NCBI GenBank assembly: GCA_000469685.2
Contig: LS997565.1
Location: 13,835,922 to 13,899,921 of the forward strand
From: Haemonchus contortus
Lineage: Eukaryota; Nematoda; Chromadorea; Rhabditida; Trichostrongylidae
Direction: 5' to 3'
Length of the DNA: 64,000 nt
The translations under genes and the position numbers were made by a program. This document shows positions 1-11,677 of this stretch, one piece after another; within the stretch, counting starts at the first letter, position 1, and each line of letters starts with the position of its first letter. The notes under the pieces were generated by a model. That model was not told where the DNA came from. It made no database searches and saw only the letters and a list, made by a program, of their open reading frames with translations.

Positions 1-661
1 CTAGTAAATCTATCTACAACAGTAACAATGAACAGTGAACACGTCCTTAGTATGGGTACTCCACTTCTTAGTCCTCCTTCATGTGTGAGCTCCTCCGACC
101 TTAGGACTGAGAGCTTTTCGGCTCTCAGTCCTAAGAAGTATTGCCCGTTTAAAGCTGACCCACCAAGGAGATAAACTTCCGTGAAACATGACTTCGTCAC
201 AGCTCAAAGCTCTATTGAAAACCTACCAGCTCTAGAAATGACGGCACATCTAGTAATAAAAATAATTTCAGCCATGCTTGACGGTGCGCGTAGATAATCA
301 CATCAAGGACTTTCCGATACACACGGTTCAACAAATGAATCGACCGTTCTTCACGATAGATGGCGTCAACAAAGCCCCTACCGCTATTGCCATAGTTCAG
401 TAAGTACTACCTAAGTTTGCTCCGATTGATGTGAGAATTCGGCTGCGCTACTAACCTACGACGCTGCTGATCTGTTAGCTATGAAAAGATAGGCAAGCAC
501 GATGATCTAAAGTTTCCAAAACTCACCAAAGTTTGCTTTAAGACCACTCCTTTACGGCCTGTAGAAGTGAATATAAAAACTGTCATAAAAGTTCAAAGCT
601 GAGGCGAATCAGTCGCCACTACCTGGCAAAGATTGATCATCTCGTTGCACTGTGAGAAGTA
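1..661. other. No gene recognised; intron or intergenic sequence
   Basis: No exon of a known family was found here. The tyrosine kinase downstream lacks its SH2-encoding exons, so this stretch is probably an intron of that gene or lies 5' of it. The only structure seen is the perfect inverted repeat at 100-135. Confidence 0.4.
100..135. repeat. Perfect 15-bp inverted repeat (hairpin)
   Basis: CTTAGGACTGAGAGC at 100-114 is followed by TTTTCG and then its exact reverse complement at 121-135. A 15-bp stem with a 6-nt loop and no mismatch is unlikely by chance. No flanking target duplication or open frame is seen. It could be a foldback end or a transcribed stem-loop. Confidence 0.8.
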
Positions 662-1423
662 TTAGGTTGAGTCATAAGCCCTTGAACAAAATGATAGCGA
701 TGACTGCTAGAGAACATAACTCGGGAAAGAAGAGAAGAAAATGAACGCGCGTGGCATTGTGAGATAGAGTATGAAAATCTCTTTAAAATACATGCTAACT
801 AACACACCTGACTGTTTCCTTTCCTGCAACCATGCCCCATAATTTTAAGCCATCGCAACTCCACCTCCGCAACACCATCGTATTTCTTTTTTTATGTGGC
901 CAAGAATCCCCGGAGATCGATAGACGTATTAAGGAAGTTTACAAGAAGGTTGCTCCTGCTAGATGCACAATCTACAAGTGGCACACGAAGTTCACGTCGG
1001 ACGACCATTCCATCGAAAATGAAGACCGACCGGGACGCTCAATGGAGTTGGATTTGGAGGTGCTGCGGAGCCAGGTGGAAGCCGATCCGTATCAAACTAC
1101 TCCTGAACTGGCAATCACCCTTGGAGAGTCAGTCCACAGTTATTCGTGGATTGAAGTCAGTCGGCAAGGTGCGAAAGCTCGGTCGATGGGTGCCTCATGC
1201 TTTGAAGCAGTATGACATGGATTTTCGCGCCGACATGGCACATTCTCTCCTCACACTCAAGCGCAAGAGATGGTCAGGTGTATCCGTTAGTATGCATTTA
1301 AAACAGCTTTTTATATTCTATCTAGCGATGCTTCGCGCGTCCATTTTAGTCACCTCGTTCCCGAGTTATGATCTCTAGAATTCATCACTATCACATTGTC
1401 CGAGGACTTGTGACTCGACCTAA
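662..1423 (+). mobile_element. Internally deleted mariner element
   Basis: The ends are matching inverted repeats: TTAGGTTGAGTCATAAGCCC on the left and the complement of GGACTTGTGACTCGACCTAA on the right. TA dinucleotides flank both sides (660-661 and 1424-1425), the mariner target duplication. At 762 bp it is about 500 bp short of a complete mariner. Only the N-terminal DNA-binding part of the transposase remains. It lies upstream of the first visible kinase exon, probably in an intron. Confidence 0.85.
832..1290 (+). pseudogene. mariner transposase remnant, N-terminal domain
   Basis: The frame starting at 832 gives a paired helix-turn-helix mariner N-terminus, with the typical ARCTIYKWHTKF and ENEDRPGRS signatures (residues about 42-70). 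Near 1140 the reading shifts by one frame and continues as the linker motif LGRWVPHAL. Similarity stops near 1290, before any catalytic aspartate. The frameshift and the missing DDD domain mean it cannot encode an active enzyme. Confidence 0.85.
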
Positions 1424-1574
1424 TAGAAGGGGTCTGTCAAGTCAATCTTATAGGACCTAATTGTCTTCGATAACAATTCAGCAGTTAAACCTTGTTTTTT
1501 CTCAACATGCCTACATTTCTAATGTTTTCAAACCGCCTAAGCGAGCCGACTCGTACCAGATAAATATCTTTCAG

Positions 1575-4562
1575 AAAACACTTTACTGAGAAAATACCTG
1601 TGGGAGCTGAAGCGTTGCTCATCAGGCCGATTCCAAAACAAGCATGGGAGCTGTCAAAAGATAAAATAAGTATGGATTCAAAACTGGGAGAAGGAGCCTT
1701 TGGCGAAGTTTGGAAAGGAACCCTGAAGCAGTTTTCCACAACGGTTCAGGTTGCCATCAAAGTGGTACGTCTTTTTAACCCATGGAACAGAAAGTAGTTC
1801 ATCAGAACAACAGACGAGCCTGTGGAACAATTCAAAAGGAACTCTCTTACAGCGTCCGGATAAGGCAAGCGCCAATGGTTATACTATCGCTGTGATAAGG
1901 AAAGGGTGAAGGGGGGGGGGGGGGGGGGGGGGGGGGGAGGATGGCAATTCTACATAACTACATAAGTTACATAAATTAGATGAACTCAAAATCCGCCGGC
2001 GAGACCAGGAAACAATGCAGTATCATTTCATGTTGTTCTTCTAGTATTACAATTTCTTGCATTAAGACGAAAGTGAAGGAAGAGAATAAGGCTTTGATGC
2101 AAGAGATGCACAAAGAAGCACGACTAATGCGACAATACAAGCATTTGTAAGTAATCTACGGACCACAGTTCATCGAATTCTTTTCTCAGCCAGATGATGC
2201 CGTGTATTCTCATAAAACAACGCTTTCGGGAGGAAATTTGACCGAATTGAAATGCACTGTCACGCAATCTGCCGTGTCGGTTAAACAGCCTACTATACGT
2301 CGCTACAGTGAACCCACTACTGCAATTCTCTGAGCCCAAAATTGTAAGGAGGCGGTTTTGAGGGTGCAGCAGCAGACAGCAATTATAGCTCTGTTCTTGC
2401 TCTCTTCTCGAATTCAGTCCTTTTCCAAAGACTCCTCCTAGGAGTGGAAGAATGTAACTCAACTGTCGATGTTGTTGTATGAACGACGAGGATACGTAAG
2501 ATCTCCTATATTTTCATCGAAACACTTCGCGTGGGAATGACACGATGTACATGGCGTCACGTTAAGGCTAGGCTATTGCTGTTCACTGATTGTGAAACAA
2601 GAGTCCTACTTACAGTTCCTTTTAGTCAATCTTTTACTCTATTGATAGAAGCTAAGCCTCACAATCGAGATCTACAGAGATATAACCATGTTCGAATGTA
2701 GTACAGCTTCTCATTCTGCCTTTTCCATAAGTAATTCTTATCTTAGACCCAGAATATTTCAGACTCCTCTATAGCCTCAAACTAACAGAGACATCAATTC
2801 CCACTCGAGAAATTTCTTGAGATTCTCTGTTAACGAAACTTTTTCCTCATGCCTTCCCCATTTTAAAAACGTGGGATCCAAGACTAGATCTCTTGTTTCT
2901 TGTTCTTCATTTCTCTTCGGTGAACTTTTACTCCTTATCACGCGAAAATTCTGGAATACTCGGATGAAAATAGTGTCGAATGAATCATATTTTCGAAGAC
3001 GTGCTTTTACAGAAATGAAACCGTCCGTCATAACTCATTAATTAACTTCAACTGAACAATCAATCACCTTTTCAGGAACATAGTCGCATTTTACGGCATG
3101 GTTATCGATAACGATAGGGCTATGATAGTCATGGAAATGGTACCAGGAGGTGGACTCGATCACTACCTCAAGAATAACTCGGTAAGTTTCCTAATATTGT
3201 TGCAAGCAAGACGTAGATGGGGATACATGTACATTTGAAATGAGTTGCTTGAACGATCCCTAGGAATAACCCAAAAGTCCCTAGAAGTAATCCAAATAGA
3301 AAACACTCCGATTCTCTAAAATGAGGTTCCTTATTTGGAGATGAGTGTAAAAAACGAGCGAACAATCGCAAAACGGTCCATACTCCTTACTTCCAGGTCA
3401 GCTGCGCAGATCGCTGTTCTTATGCCTTTGACGTATCACTCGGTTTATATTACCTTCATAATAAGCGCTGCATGCATCGGTACGTCAAATATGGATATCA
3501 TTTTCAGGAACTACAAAGTGCCAGCAGTATGAACCGATTCGATTCCATGAACTTAAATGGCCCTGATTCTCTCCGATTGTTAAACATCACTTGATTTCAG
3601 AGATATTGCATGCAGAAATTGTTTGATTGATAATCAACGAAATATTGTTAAGATATCTGATTTTGGTTTATCAAAGCAAGCAGATAAGTATAAAATACAG
3701 GGTTTTGAAAGGGTACCGGTTAAATGGTAAGACACTTTGTGTGGTTTCTTATGTTGAATTCAATTTTTGAAAATTTAACAAAATGAATTGCTCACAAGTT
3801 TGGCGATTTATAGACGAAATTTCAGCTTCAGGCGGGACTCCAACTCGTATGTACGTATGCCATCCGGGCACCATAGTCTTTATGGCCTACACTACCGAGA
3901 CGCCGCTTGTCCTCGCCTTCTTGATAACACTCATGCCATAGTTGCCACCATTCAGAAGTTCAACGTGGTGAGACGGTCAGCCAACTTCAGCTATGAGTCG
4001 GAGCTGCAAGCCTTTGCTGATATGACCCGCCATTAAGAAGGCGAGGGCAAGCGGATTCTCGGTATGTACGGGCCCTGCCCGAAGTCGAATTTTCGCCCAT
4101 GACTCGCCAACCTTGTGAGACCTTCAGATCGTGTACTGCGCCGAGGAAAGAGATTCGATTGAATTCAGGAGGGATTAATCAACTAAAAAAATTTCTTGTA
4201 GGCAAGCCCCAGAAGTAGTGGCTACACGTATTTATACGAGAGAAAGTGACGTCTACTCTTATGGGATTCTAGTGTGGGAGATATTCAACGACGCAAAGCA
4301 ACCTTTTGAAGAATTCTCAAACAAAACCGTCCGACGTCGTGTCTGTCACTTTACTAGTTGATCAATTTGCTATTTGAAAAACAACTTGTCTTGAACCTTT
4401 GATTGTTAGCTGGCCGATCCAACCTTTCGTCCACCATTATCTCCTGATATACCGCATGAGATTCGAATAATTGTTAATGCATGTTGGTGTGCACTTCCCG
4501 AACAGCGGCCGGTTATGAAGGACGTGGCATGGATTCTCAAGAAATATATCCGACACTCGTAA
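1575..4562 (+). CDS. Fer-type non-receptor tyrosine kinase, 3' exons (kinase domain)
   Basis: Seven exons join in one frame: 1575-1764, 2067-2146, 3076-3181, 3397-3479, 3601-3726, 4202-4340 and 4410-4562 (stop 4560-4562). Exon 1 carries an SH2-kinase linker (KIPVGAEALLIRPIPKQAWE), the glycine loop GEGAFGEVWKG and VAIK with the ATP-anchoring lysine. Later exons give the hinge VMEMVPGG, the catalytic loop HRDIACRN, the metal-binding DFG, KWQAPE, DVYSYGILVWEIF and EQRPVMKDV. The linker and layout match nematode Fes/Fer-like kinases, which phosphorylate tyrosine in the cytoplasm. The SH2 exons must lie upstream and were not found, so this start is a splice acceptor and not an initiator. All catalytic residues are present. 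HRDIACRN has Cys where most tyrosine kinases have Ala. The exon 2 acceptor (ATTAAG) is atypical. Confidence 0.92.
1911..1937 (+). repeat. Poly-G tract (27 G) in kinase intron 1
   Basis: Twenty-seven consecutive G follow GAA. Such a run can form G-quadruplex in the sense RNA or on the coding strand. Its exact length is liable to sequencing error. Confidence 0.85.
3894..4063. repeat. Imperfect inverted repeat in a kinase intron
   Basis: About 32 bp at 3894-3927 (containing CCTCGCCTTCTT) is repeated in reverse complement at 4032-4063, with about 104 bp between the arms. It sits between exons 3601-3726 and 4202-4340. It is probably a small foldback element. No terminal duplication could be fixed. 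Confidence 0.6.
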
Positions 4563-4843
4563 GTGATCAGTTCCTTGGAAAAGTCTGCTACGATTTTCTG
4601 GCTTACCCTTCTAAAACAGGTGTACGGCTGGTGTACTGCTTAAGGTCATTGCAGTATCCGAGTCATACTCGAAAGTAGGAAAAGTGTGAAAGCAACCTGT
4701 AAAGGGTGACAAAAGGACACTCGATTGGGTACACTGGGCAGTCATGTTCCTCAAAATAAGGGCTGATGAGCTTCGCTATCTCGGGCCTAGGGGAGGGCAT
4801 TCGTCCTCGTCCATAAGCAACACTATGGCGTTTGCCGGATATA
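4563..4843. other. Kinase 3' flank, nothing recognised
   Basis: This short stretch lies between the kinase stop and the maT element. No clear AATAAA and no open frame of interest were seen. Confidence 0.4.
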
Positions 4844-6076
4844 CAGGGTGCGCCAAAATTACTTGCTCAAATATCCACCGCTGTAAAAACGTTTAAACGA
4901 TAGCTTGAGAGCTAACTTTTCTACAACACTTTATTTATATTGAGCCATTACACATACTCAATTCAAATCTCGAAACTCCGTCCACAGGCTCGGGCACGGC
5001 CCTCACTGGTCAGACGTAAGGGGAAGGCGTCCACTGTGGCGCGAAGGTACTCCAAAGGTATTTCTTCCTATGCTCTGAGCAGGTCCCTCTTCAATGAACC
5101 CATTGAGTAGTGTTGCTTAGAGCAGGCCTCGCTCTCCAATAGCGACCATACGGAATGATCCATTGGATTCAGATCAAGGCTATTAGAGGACCATTCCTGA
5201 GCGTTGATAGACCATGGGAGGGTGTTTCGGCACCACCCTCGCTCTATGAGCCAGTGCTGAATCTTGCTGGAACACGAACGGTCTACAGCGGAAGTGATAT
5301 TTTGTCCATGGAAGAAAGATGTTTTCCAGCACGCTCTCCAAGCAGACTTCCGTCTTGATTTTAACATCGTTGTCGATGAAAACCAGCGGGGACTTTGCTT
5401 CGTAGGTGTTCGCTGCTCAAACCATGATTTTTTCTGCATATCCAGAGCGTCCATGGATTCTTCCCCTCTTGTAAGCCTCTTCAGCTGTCGAGCAAAGCAC
5501 TCGACCGATTTGACAGCGCTGACGCGAACTGTTGAAGGAGCATCTTGCACTTCTGGTTTTTCTTCATGGATGCAGTGAGAAGGTGCACCTCTCAGCATCG
5601 ATAAGGTGTCAATCCCAGCTCTTCTTCAAACTAAACGGCGGGCGGAATTATGACTTATTCTCAGCTTTTTGGCAATCTTCCTCATGGACCTCTTCGGATT
5701 GCGTCGCACAATATCCCGTACAACTTTAACATTTCTAGTGAATGTTGCAGTTGTTTTTCTCCCCCTTCCTGGGTGGTCTTCTGTAGAATCGAGCTCCTCG
5801 AATCGTTTGATGGTGAAGTCCACAGTTCTTCTGCTGACTGATAGAACTTTTGCGATGGCTTTGGAACAGCGACCCATCTGGTGTAAGTGAATGATAGCGG
5901 GTCTGAGAGGATGAGGTCCAACCATTTTGGAAGGAGTGAGAGCTGAGGACCGAAGCATGTGCTAATGATAAAGGAAGAAGCGCTTAACTTGTTCGCGGCA
6001 AATTGAGAGATCATCGCCACATTAAATCAATAGGTCGAACTCTGCAACTTTGAGCAAGTAATTTTGGCGCTCCCTG
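4844..6076 (-). mobile_element. Tc1/mariner element, maT-like, copy 1
   Basis: The ends are 28-bp inverted repeats beginning CAGGGTGCGCCAAAATTACT (left) and CAGGGAGCGCCAAAATTACT (right, complement). TA duplications flank them at 4842-4843 and 6077-6078. The 1233-bp length is that of a complete element, and a decayed transposase lies on the minus strand. The ends start CAGGGWGCGBCAAAA, as does the copy at 15909-17211, so the two are relatives but not the same subfamily. Confidence 0.92.
5068..5958 (-). pseudogene. maT-like transposase, frameshifted
   Basis: The upstream frame (5958 down to 5626) gives a homeodomain-like helix-turn-helix: LHQMGRCSKAIAKVL, then RTVDFTIKRF and HPGRGRK. After a frame change the 5598-5068 frame ends with the family signature DLNPMDHSVWSLLESEAC, where the third catalytic residue is Asp. 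The middle part, with the first two aspartates, is scrambled by shifts. It is not functional. Confidence 0.85.
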
Positions 6077-7033
6077 TAAGGACCAGTCGGTCGCTAGAGA
6101 AGACTCCACACTATCTCTTTGCCGGAAGACGAGCAGTGGCAACAATGCGCTGTGGCAACCGAGCAGAGATGGGCAAACGCGTGCAGGACCCTCCGATGTT
6201 GCGAGAAGGGTAAATCACTCAGCCCAACCTCATGATCAATCCAACACATAACCCATAATTCAAATATAGCCGAGGGTCCTTGTTTATCGTCCGGAAGCTG
6301 TTCCACCTAACCAGGTGTAGCCAGTAGCGCAGCAAAGTAACTCCTAAGAATAGGAAAGCTAGGGACCCTTTCAATTAGTCCTCGAAGATTAGAAAAGCTG
6401 GGACTACTTTCAAGTAGTCCTCGAAAAAAGCCTCTTCGCTCGTAATATCTCTTCCTAGCTGTAATTCAACTTCAGCATTCCCGGAGATGCTCAAAACCGA
6501 TCGCTACCAGTGCCCGCCCAATCGGATGCATGGAGAAGGTCTTCATCGAAAGATCGGGATAGATCGATCAAGTCAGTGAAGGTGTGTTTGGACGATAGCA
6601 AGCATAGCATTCATTCAATCAGTTATTCGCTGCCCAGTTATTTTCTATCATGTCTTCCAGTCGGAGCATACAGACTTACCCAGTTGTTAGAAGCACTCTT
6701 TTACTAAAAAAAAGTTTCGCCAAGGCTCTTCAAAATATGAAGGTCCCACGACGTGCTTTCCACGCGTGCCGGCAACATGTCTGCTGCACTCATCCAGCTA
6801 ACGAAACCTACGAGGCTATCAAACTACTTACGTCTCAAAGTCCCACGACCCCGAGCGTGACGACGAGGAACCGATTTATGCTGATTACTCTTAACTTGCT
6901 ACCAAAGAGATGTTGGTGACTCCATATACCTCTTTGCAAACTTTAGTCGTAGTTGTCGATAACAATTACGATGCTTTTAGCAACTTTCATCCTTTTTTTC
7001 TTGTCATGGAACACCGGATTGTTATCAGCCCAG
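6077..7033. other. No gene recognised
   Basis: Short open frames near 6510-6919 show no family motif, no convincing splice sites and no conserved pattern. The only structure is the hairpin at 6402-6420. Confidence 0.4.
6402..6420. repeat. Perfect 9-bp hairpin with 2-nt loop
   Basis: GACTACTT and its exact complement AAGTAGTC face each other across TC, and the stem closes with a further G:C pair. A related diverged sequence (AATTAGTCCTCGAAGATTAG) lies just upstream at about 6374, suggesting a local duplication. Confidence 0.55.
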
Positions 7034-7176
7034 GCTAACCAGGCCTTTCATCCATCTGGGGTCGGTTAACTGTTACTGCTTTCGTCTGGGAGCATAAAAG
7101 CACCGACGATGCAAGTCATTGAAAGCCAAATAAGGGGTGCATCCCATAGACCGGATTGATGACGTCAAAACACTTT
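7034..7176 (+). repeat. SINE, 3' part (diverged)
   Basis: It matches the body and tail of the SINE family described at 17946-18242: CTTTCATCCATCTGGGG, CGTCTGGGAGCATAAAAGCA and GGTGCATCCCATAGACCGGA. The tRNA-like head is missing. Confidence 0.7.
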
Positions 7177-9679
7177 ATTCATTAATACAGTAAGGATCCC
7201 TCTAAGCTATTATCACACCTACCAGAGCCTAAAAATTTGCTACGAGAAACTAATTGACCAAGAGTTCGTCTGGCACGACAAGTCTATGTCTTAATCCCTA
7301 TAACGGTTTCCATCATCTTTTTGGGTGACTGTCATAGAAGATTCTGAATTTCGATGCATTTCCAGAGCAAAATTGACTCACGACGATCGAAGATGGACAT
7401 CAAAAAGGTCTGTTTTGCTGTGAAAGTGAAACAAATACATTTTCCAATAGAGGAAGCATCTCATGTAACGTATACTGGAGCGTAACTATTTTAACTGAGT
7501 CCACTAAGGGCTCACACAGGGAAGTCAGGCAATTAAGGGTGGGGGTTACGCTTGAAATGAAAGTCATATACCATAGGATCACACTTAAATTGACCGGGTC
7601 TGCCTCCAACTCGCCTCAACTGTGTACGAGCTGCCAAAGTAGCTGCGGATGAATGCTGCGCAAACCCTGCTAATAACTGCAACAAACACCAAAACTCCTT
7701 CAGCTGATTCACTTATTTGTTTGTATCAAGCCTAACTACTGTAGTAGTAGTAGCTTTAATCACAGCATATGGCCCTAAATTGTTTTAATTTTCTCAGCTC
7801 ACATCCACGAACCACTCTATAATAGCTACTTACGAACATCCTCCTTTTCTATAGCACCAAATTTGCGGTAAGAGCCTCACGAGACCTGAACGAATATTGC
7901 TCAGCCTATCTTATGCACGCTCGAGAAAAAATGATTTACATTCATGCGGAAGCAAGTTTGAAGACATGGGATAGCAAAAAGCAAAAGTTCCAAAGAGCGT
8001 CGAGGGTTTCCGAAAAATCGATGGCCACCTGACCAAAGAAAAAGAGGATATTCAAGAGCTACAAGATCAGGCAGTTTATGAAGGAAAATTCAAATAAACT
8101 AGCTTTGGTGAAAAATGAGTGGTAAATGGAAGTACGTAGTGGGTACACTCGGACACACAACAACAGTGGAACAATTGTTTATGAAAAGTATACAACAGAA
8201 CAGAAGATAATAAGTGATACTTCAGTTCCCTACATACATAAAACACCGCCTATTTTTTGCAGAGTTTGTCTCTACGACGAAGAAAAGATTCACGATAAGA
8301 TATGGAGTGAATTGCTTGCTATCAAATTGCGACTCAATGTTATACAAAGTTTTTGCCCAGATTATTACAATCCCATCTACTGGTGTATTTACTATGTAAT
8401 TATTAAAGATTGGAGTCCTTAATTTACATAACATCTGCTATCCAAACACATTACTTCAATCACAACCTATATGCAAAAGATAGAATAAACATTTTGGGTC
8501 CTCACTGACCACTTGAATATGTTGGGTTAGGTAGCTCCATACTAGGATAAGGCTTACACAATGAGGATCATAGGTGACCACGGTATGGAGTCGATCACGT
8601 TCCGTCATTAGTTCCCCATAATTCCTCTTTTTCAAGGTCAGCGAAGATGAATGGGCAAAGGAGGATGTACGACAGTTGGTAGCGCGTGATAGGCACAGGA
8701 GAAATGACTAGTTCTATCACATGGTCGAAGGATAATTTAAGAGTAATTAAAAGTTCGCTTCTAAGTTCCGGAATCGTCGAAAGGTGGAAGTCTAACTTAG
8801 TCGAAAGCCACCGCACCCCGTGTTAACAGTAGTTGGGTCAAGCTCGTAGCGAACAAAGACGAGATCGACTTCAAAAGAGTGTACAACAAAATTATGCTGT
8901 CTTTACTCCACATTCTGGGATCCATTCGACGAAAACGATTTGAAAATTTCACGGACCGCTTCCTTGAACGTAGTGTCAGCAAAAAAATACGAATCAAAGG
9001 CGAGATGTGATGATGAGCCATCAACAGAATTGTAATATCAACAAATTTCAGAAAAAAAAAACACACCAATTAGCAGTGGAATAGAAAGGCATTCTCACTT
9101 TGTATGAAATCACTGGCCAGTATATGTTACAACACAGGAGCAGTAGCACTAATTGATTATGTCTTCAATATCTCCAGCATCAGATCCTGAAAAGGCTGTT
9201 TTTATAAGATGGAATCTCTACATTTCATAGAATTACCATCTATGAATTATACTCCTTCTTAGTATGTAATAGCGGAGAAATCTAATTTCATAGTTGTATC
9301 CTACCGCGTGCAAAAACCTAACTAAAGATGAAACCGCAAGATGGGGACCAAATACTAGAAAACATTTGTCATCAGCAAAATCAGTGAAAATCAGGAAAGG
9401 ACCAAATGCAAAGCACGTGGATACACTTTCAAATGCAAACCAGTCACCCAAAAATGTCTAATCAAACTACAGTAGAAAAAGTCTGAAGCTGAATGCTTAA
9501 AACACGCATGGGTTCTGTTCTAAGGAGCAGCTCGTTTCTAAATTTGTTGCGGGTGACCGCATAGAACCGTTTTTTGATTCCGATGAAGTAGGTCCGCTCC
9601 ATGGAGGGATGTCATTATGATCAAACGATTAGTATAGACAATTGTCGACTTTTGTTAGTAGCACTGTAGGCAGTAGCCC
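7177..9679. other. No gene recognised
   Basis: About 2.5 kb of AT-rich sequence. Open frames at 8126-8422 (98 codons) and 7920-8095 have coding-like composition but no family signature and no paired splice sites I could join. The latter may be an isolated exon. Confidence 0.4.
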
Positions 9680-10682
9680 TTATTTGACTAACAGTGACTT
9701 GAGCACATGAACACATCAGAATTTGGCCGAGCATAACGTTTAACCAAGGTATAGTACGCACCTTGGCCTAAAAGTACGATATCCTTCACTCGCTCGATCG
9801 GATTGGGAGCACTGGGACGTTCATCTCGTTTGGGACCCTTTGTTTTGAGGATTTTTGAGGGTCGTGAAGCCTTGTAAGCATCGAATGCGTTGTTCATCTA
9901 GAAAACAAGATGCCTTAAAACGTTAACAGTGACAAAAACCACACTTACAGATTCGTAAATTGAGTCGAACCCGTTTGCTTTCAGAACAAACATAACGTCT
10001 TCCACATTCACAGTTTTTCTTTTCTTCGACATAGCATGCTCTTCAGCTTGCGACAAAATATAGAGAATGAACACAGAGGATGCACGCATAATATAGGTCC
10101 TCGCATCCTGAAAACAGCAAAAAGTCTGGTAGGGGAACTTAAGTGGATCCTCCATTCCCAAGCTCTCATCAGCTTTAGTTGAACACAAAACGGTCAGGAA
10201 GACCTTACAGGAGGAGAGGTAAGTAGGAATACCTTTCCCTTAGTTTGAAAAAAAGATTGAGAACTTATATGCTATAAAAAAAGCAGAGTTTTGCCTACAT
10301 TATCAAGTTGCTCGCAAATTTTAGCACGTTTATATCTCTTACATCTCCACTCGATCAGTTTCTCAAACATTACTATCCTCCACGGCAATTCTGGCTTATT
10401 ACTTACTCAAAGCAGTCAAAGATTTATGTCCGCTACATCATGAGATCTGAATGAAGCATTCTTTTCGTTGCTAGCTAGAGGTAAGTGTTGAGGGAAGAGT
10501 TTTCGCCAAAATTCCGAGTACAAGGTTTGTAGTTCTTCACACGCTTTTTTTAGACTTAGGTATTTGAAATATTGTTGTAGACGCACCTTAGATACAGCAG
10601 CACCATTAGGAAGAACAGTTTTCATAACGCGATTCAGTACAGCCATAGGCAGACGGAGATCGTCGATTTTGGGATCATTCAT
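9680..10682 (-). CDS. POLE3: DNA polymerase epsilon subunit 3 / CHRAC17-like histone-fold protein
   Basis: Exons on the minus strand are 10587-10682, 9949-10107 and 9762-9897, with a possible 8-nt last exon at 9680-9687. The joined protein runs DLRLPMAVLNRVMKTVLPNG, then DARTYIMRASSVFILYILSQ, then KKRKTVNVEDVMFVLKANGF. That is the H2B-like histone fold of POLE3/Dpb4 with its two characteristic segments (residues about 7-85), followed by a lysine-rich tail. The family pairs with POLE4 in the polymerase epsilon holoenzyme and with CHRAC15 in ISWI remodelling complexes in the nucleus. Both internal junctions are phase 0. If the last intron is not removed, reading continues to a TAG at 9688-9690, which is also the acceptor. 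The final few residues are therefore uncertain, but the gene looks intact. Confidence 0.92.
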
Positions 10683-10690
10683 TATTTACG

Positions 10691-10700
10691 GACTCTGAAT
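10691..10700 (-). promoter_or_regulatory. Probable spliced-leader trans-splice acceptor of POLE3
   Basis: On the minus strand TTGATTCAG ends 12 nt before the POLE3 ATG at 10682. No upstream exon or donor is apparent, so the site fits a nematode outron acceptor. Confidence 0.55.
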
Positions 10701-11039
10701 CAATTAACGGGCCAGTACGACTCAACGCAACACTCCTCTATCCACAGCATGACTGACAGAACTCCTTGCACAGAAATTTCGGCAAATAATAAATAAAACA
10801 AGAACAACCAACTCAGGTTCACGAACTGTCACGTGAGCAGATTTGAAAGGTTGTCATTGGCGGTGCTATTTATTTTCACACCGGTAGCAGTCTGCAAATG
10901 CGTATATCGGAAACCACTGTAACCCTACGCTTACTTTTATTGAATTCTAAAGACTGACAGTGGTGATGATTTCATGTGTTTGAGGGCTTGTTGTCGTCAT
11001 TTAGCCTAACTTTTCGAACTAATTTGCCCTAACTGTTCT

Positions 11040-11178
11040 CAAGGAGCCCTGGTTATCTATATATGCTAGCGCGTACTTCCTGGTCGGAAATCCATTGCGC
11101 CCTTTTGACATACACATACACACATACACACAAACCAACAACAGACACACTTAGCGGATTGTATAGGTAAAATGATTA
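11040..11178 (-). mobile_element. Helitron-like 5' end fragment
   Basis: Read on the minus strand from 11178 the sequence begins TC after an A. It then gives CTATACAATCCGCTAAG, TGTGTCTGTTG, GGTTTG and a short (TG/TATG)n. This parallels the left end of the Helitron-like unit at 19467, which runs CTATATATAACGCGCTAAG, TGTGTCTATTG, GGTTTG, (TG)n. No 3' hairpin or CTAG end was identified, so the lower boundary is arbitrary. Confidence 0.5.
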
Positions 11179-11375
11179 TACGATGAAATGCATAATGTTA
11201 AATTTCGTGATTAAGTGTTGTTCGAAATCGTACTATGTACATGTATTTAATTCGCTAGGTATGTGCTTTTCTCCGGGAAACCATAACCCTTGCTTCACTG
11301 AGCCTCGGACCTTCAAATTGAAAAGAAGACACACCGGTGAACCGTGAAAGCAGCACTTCGTGTTAACAGTGGAGC

Positions 11376-11673
11376 TGTCTCACTCTGCGCGACCCTTTGA
11401 CCTTTGATAGCCCTTTACTCTATTTGTCACACATAAAACCATTGATAACCATGTAGATTATTTGCCACTCCTTGACCCTTAATAAACCCATTGTTTGTCA
11501 CGCCGTATCGGCTGGGTATAAAAACCCGTTGCACCGCCGATACCGGGCTTTTTGTACTTTACAATAAATTTGCGCATAGCCATTGTGAACAAGCCAACCC
11601 ACACACCACCCGGAAAAAGGGTAAATGCTGGTGAGCCCCCAGACCGAAAAACTCTTGTTTCCAAACGGGGACA
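11376..11673 (+). repeat. Left LTR of the BEL/Pao-type element
   Basis: It contains a TATA-like GGGTATAAAAACCC and a downstream AATAAA, in the order expected of U3-R. It aligns along its whole length with the right LTR at 13145-13441, with many substitutions, implying an old insertion. Confidence 0.85.
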
Positions 11674-11677
11674 ATTT

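Noticed and set aside
6510..6919. Two overlapping short frames
   Set aside because: No family motif, no splice borders and no conserved composition.
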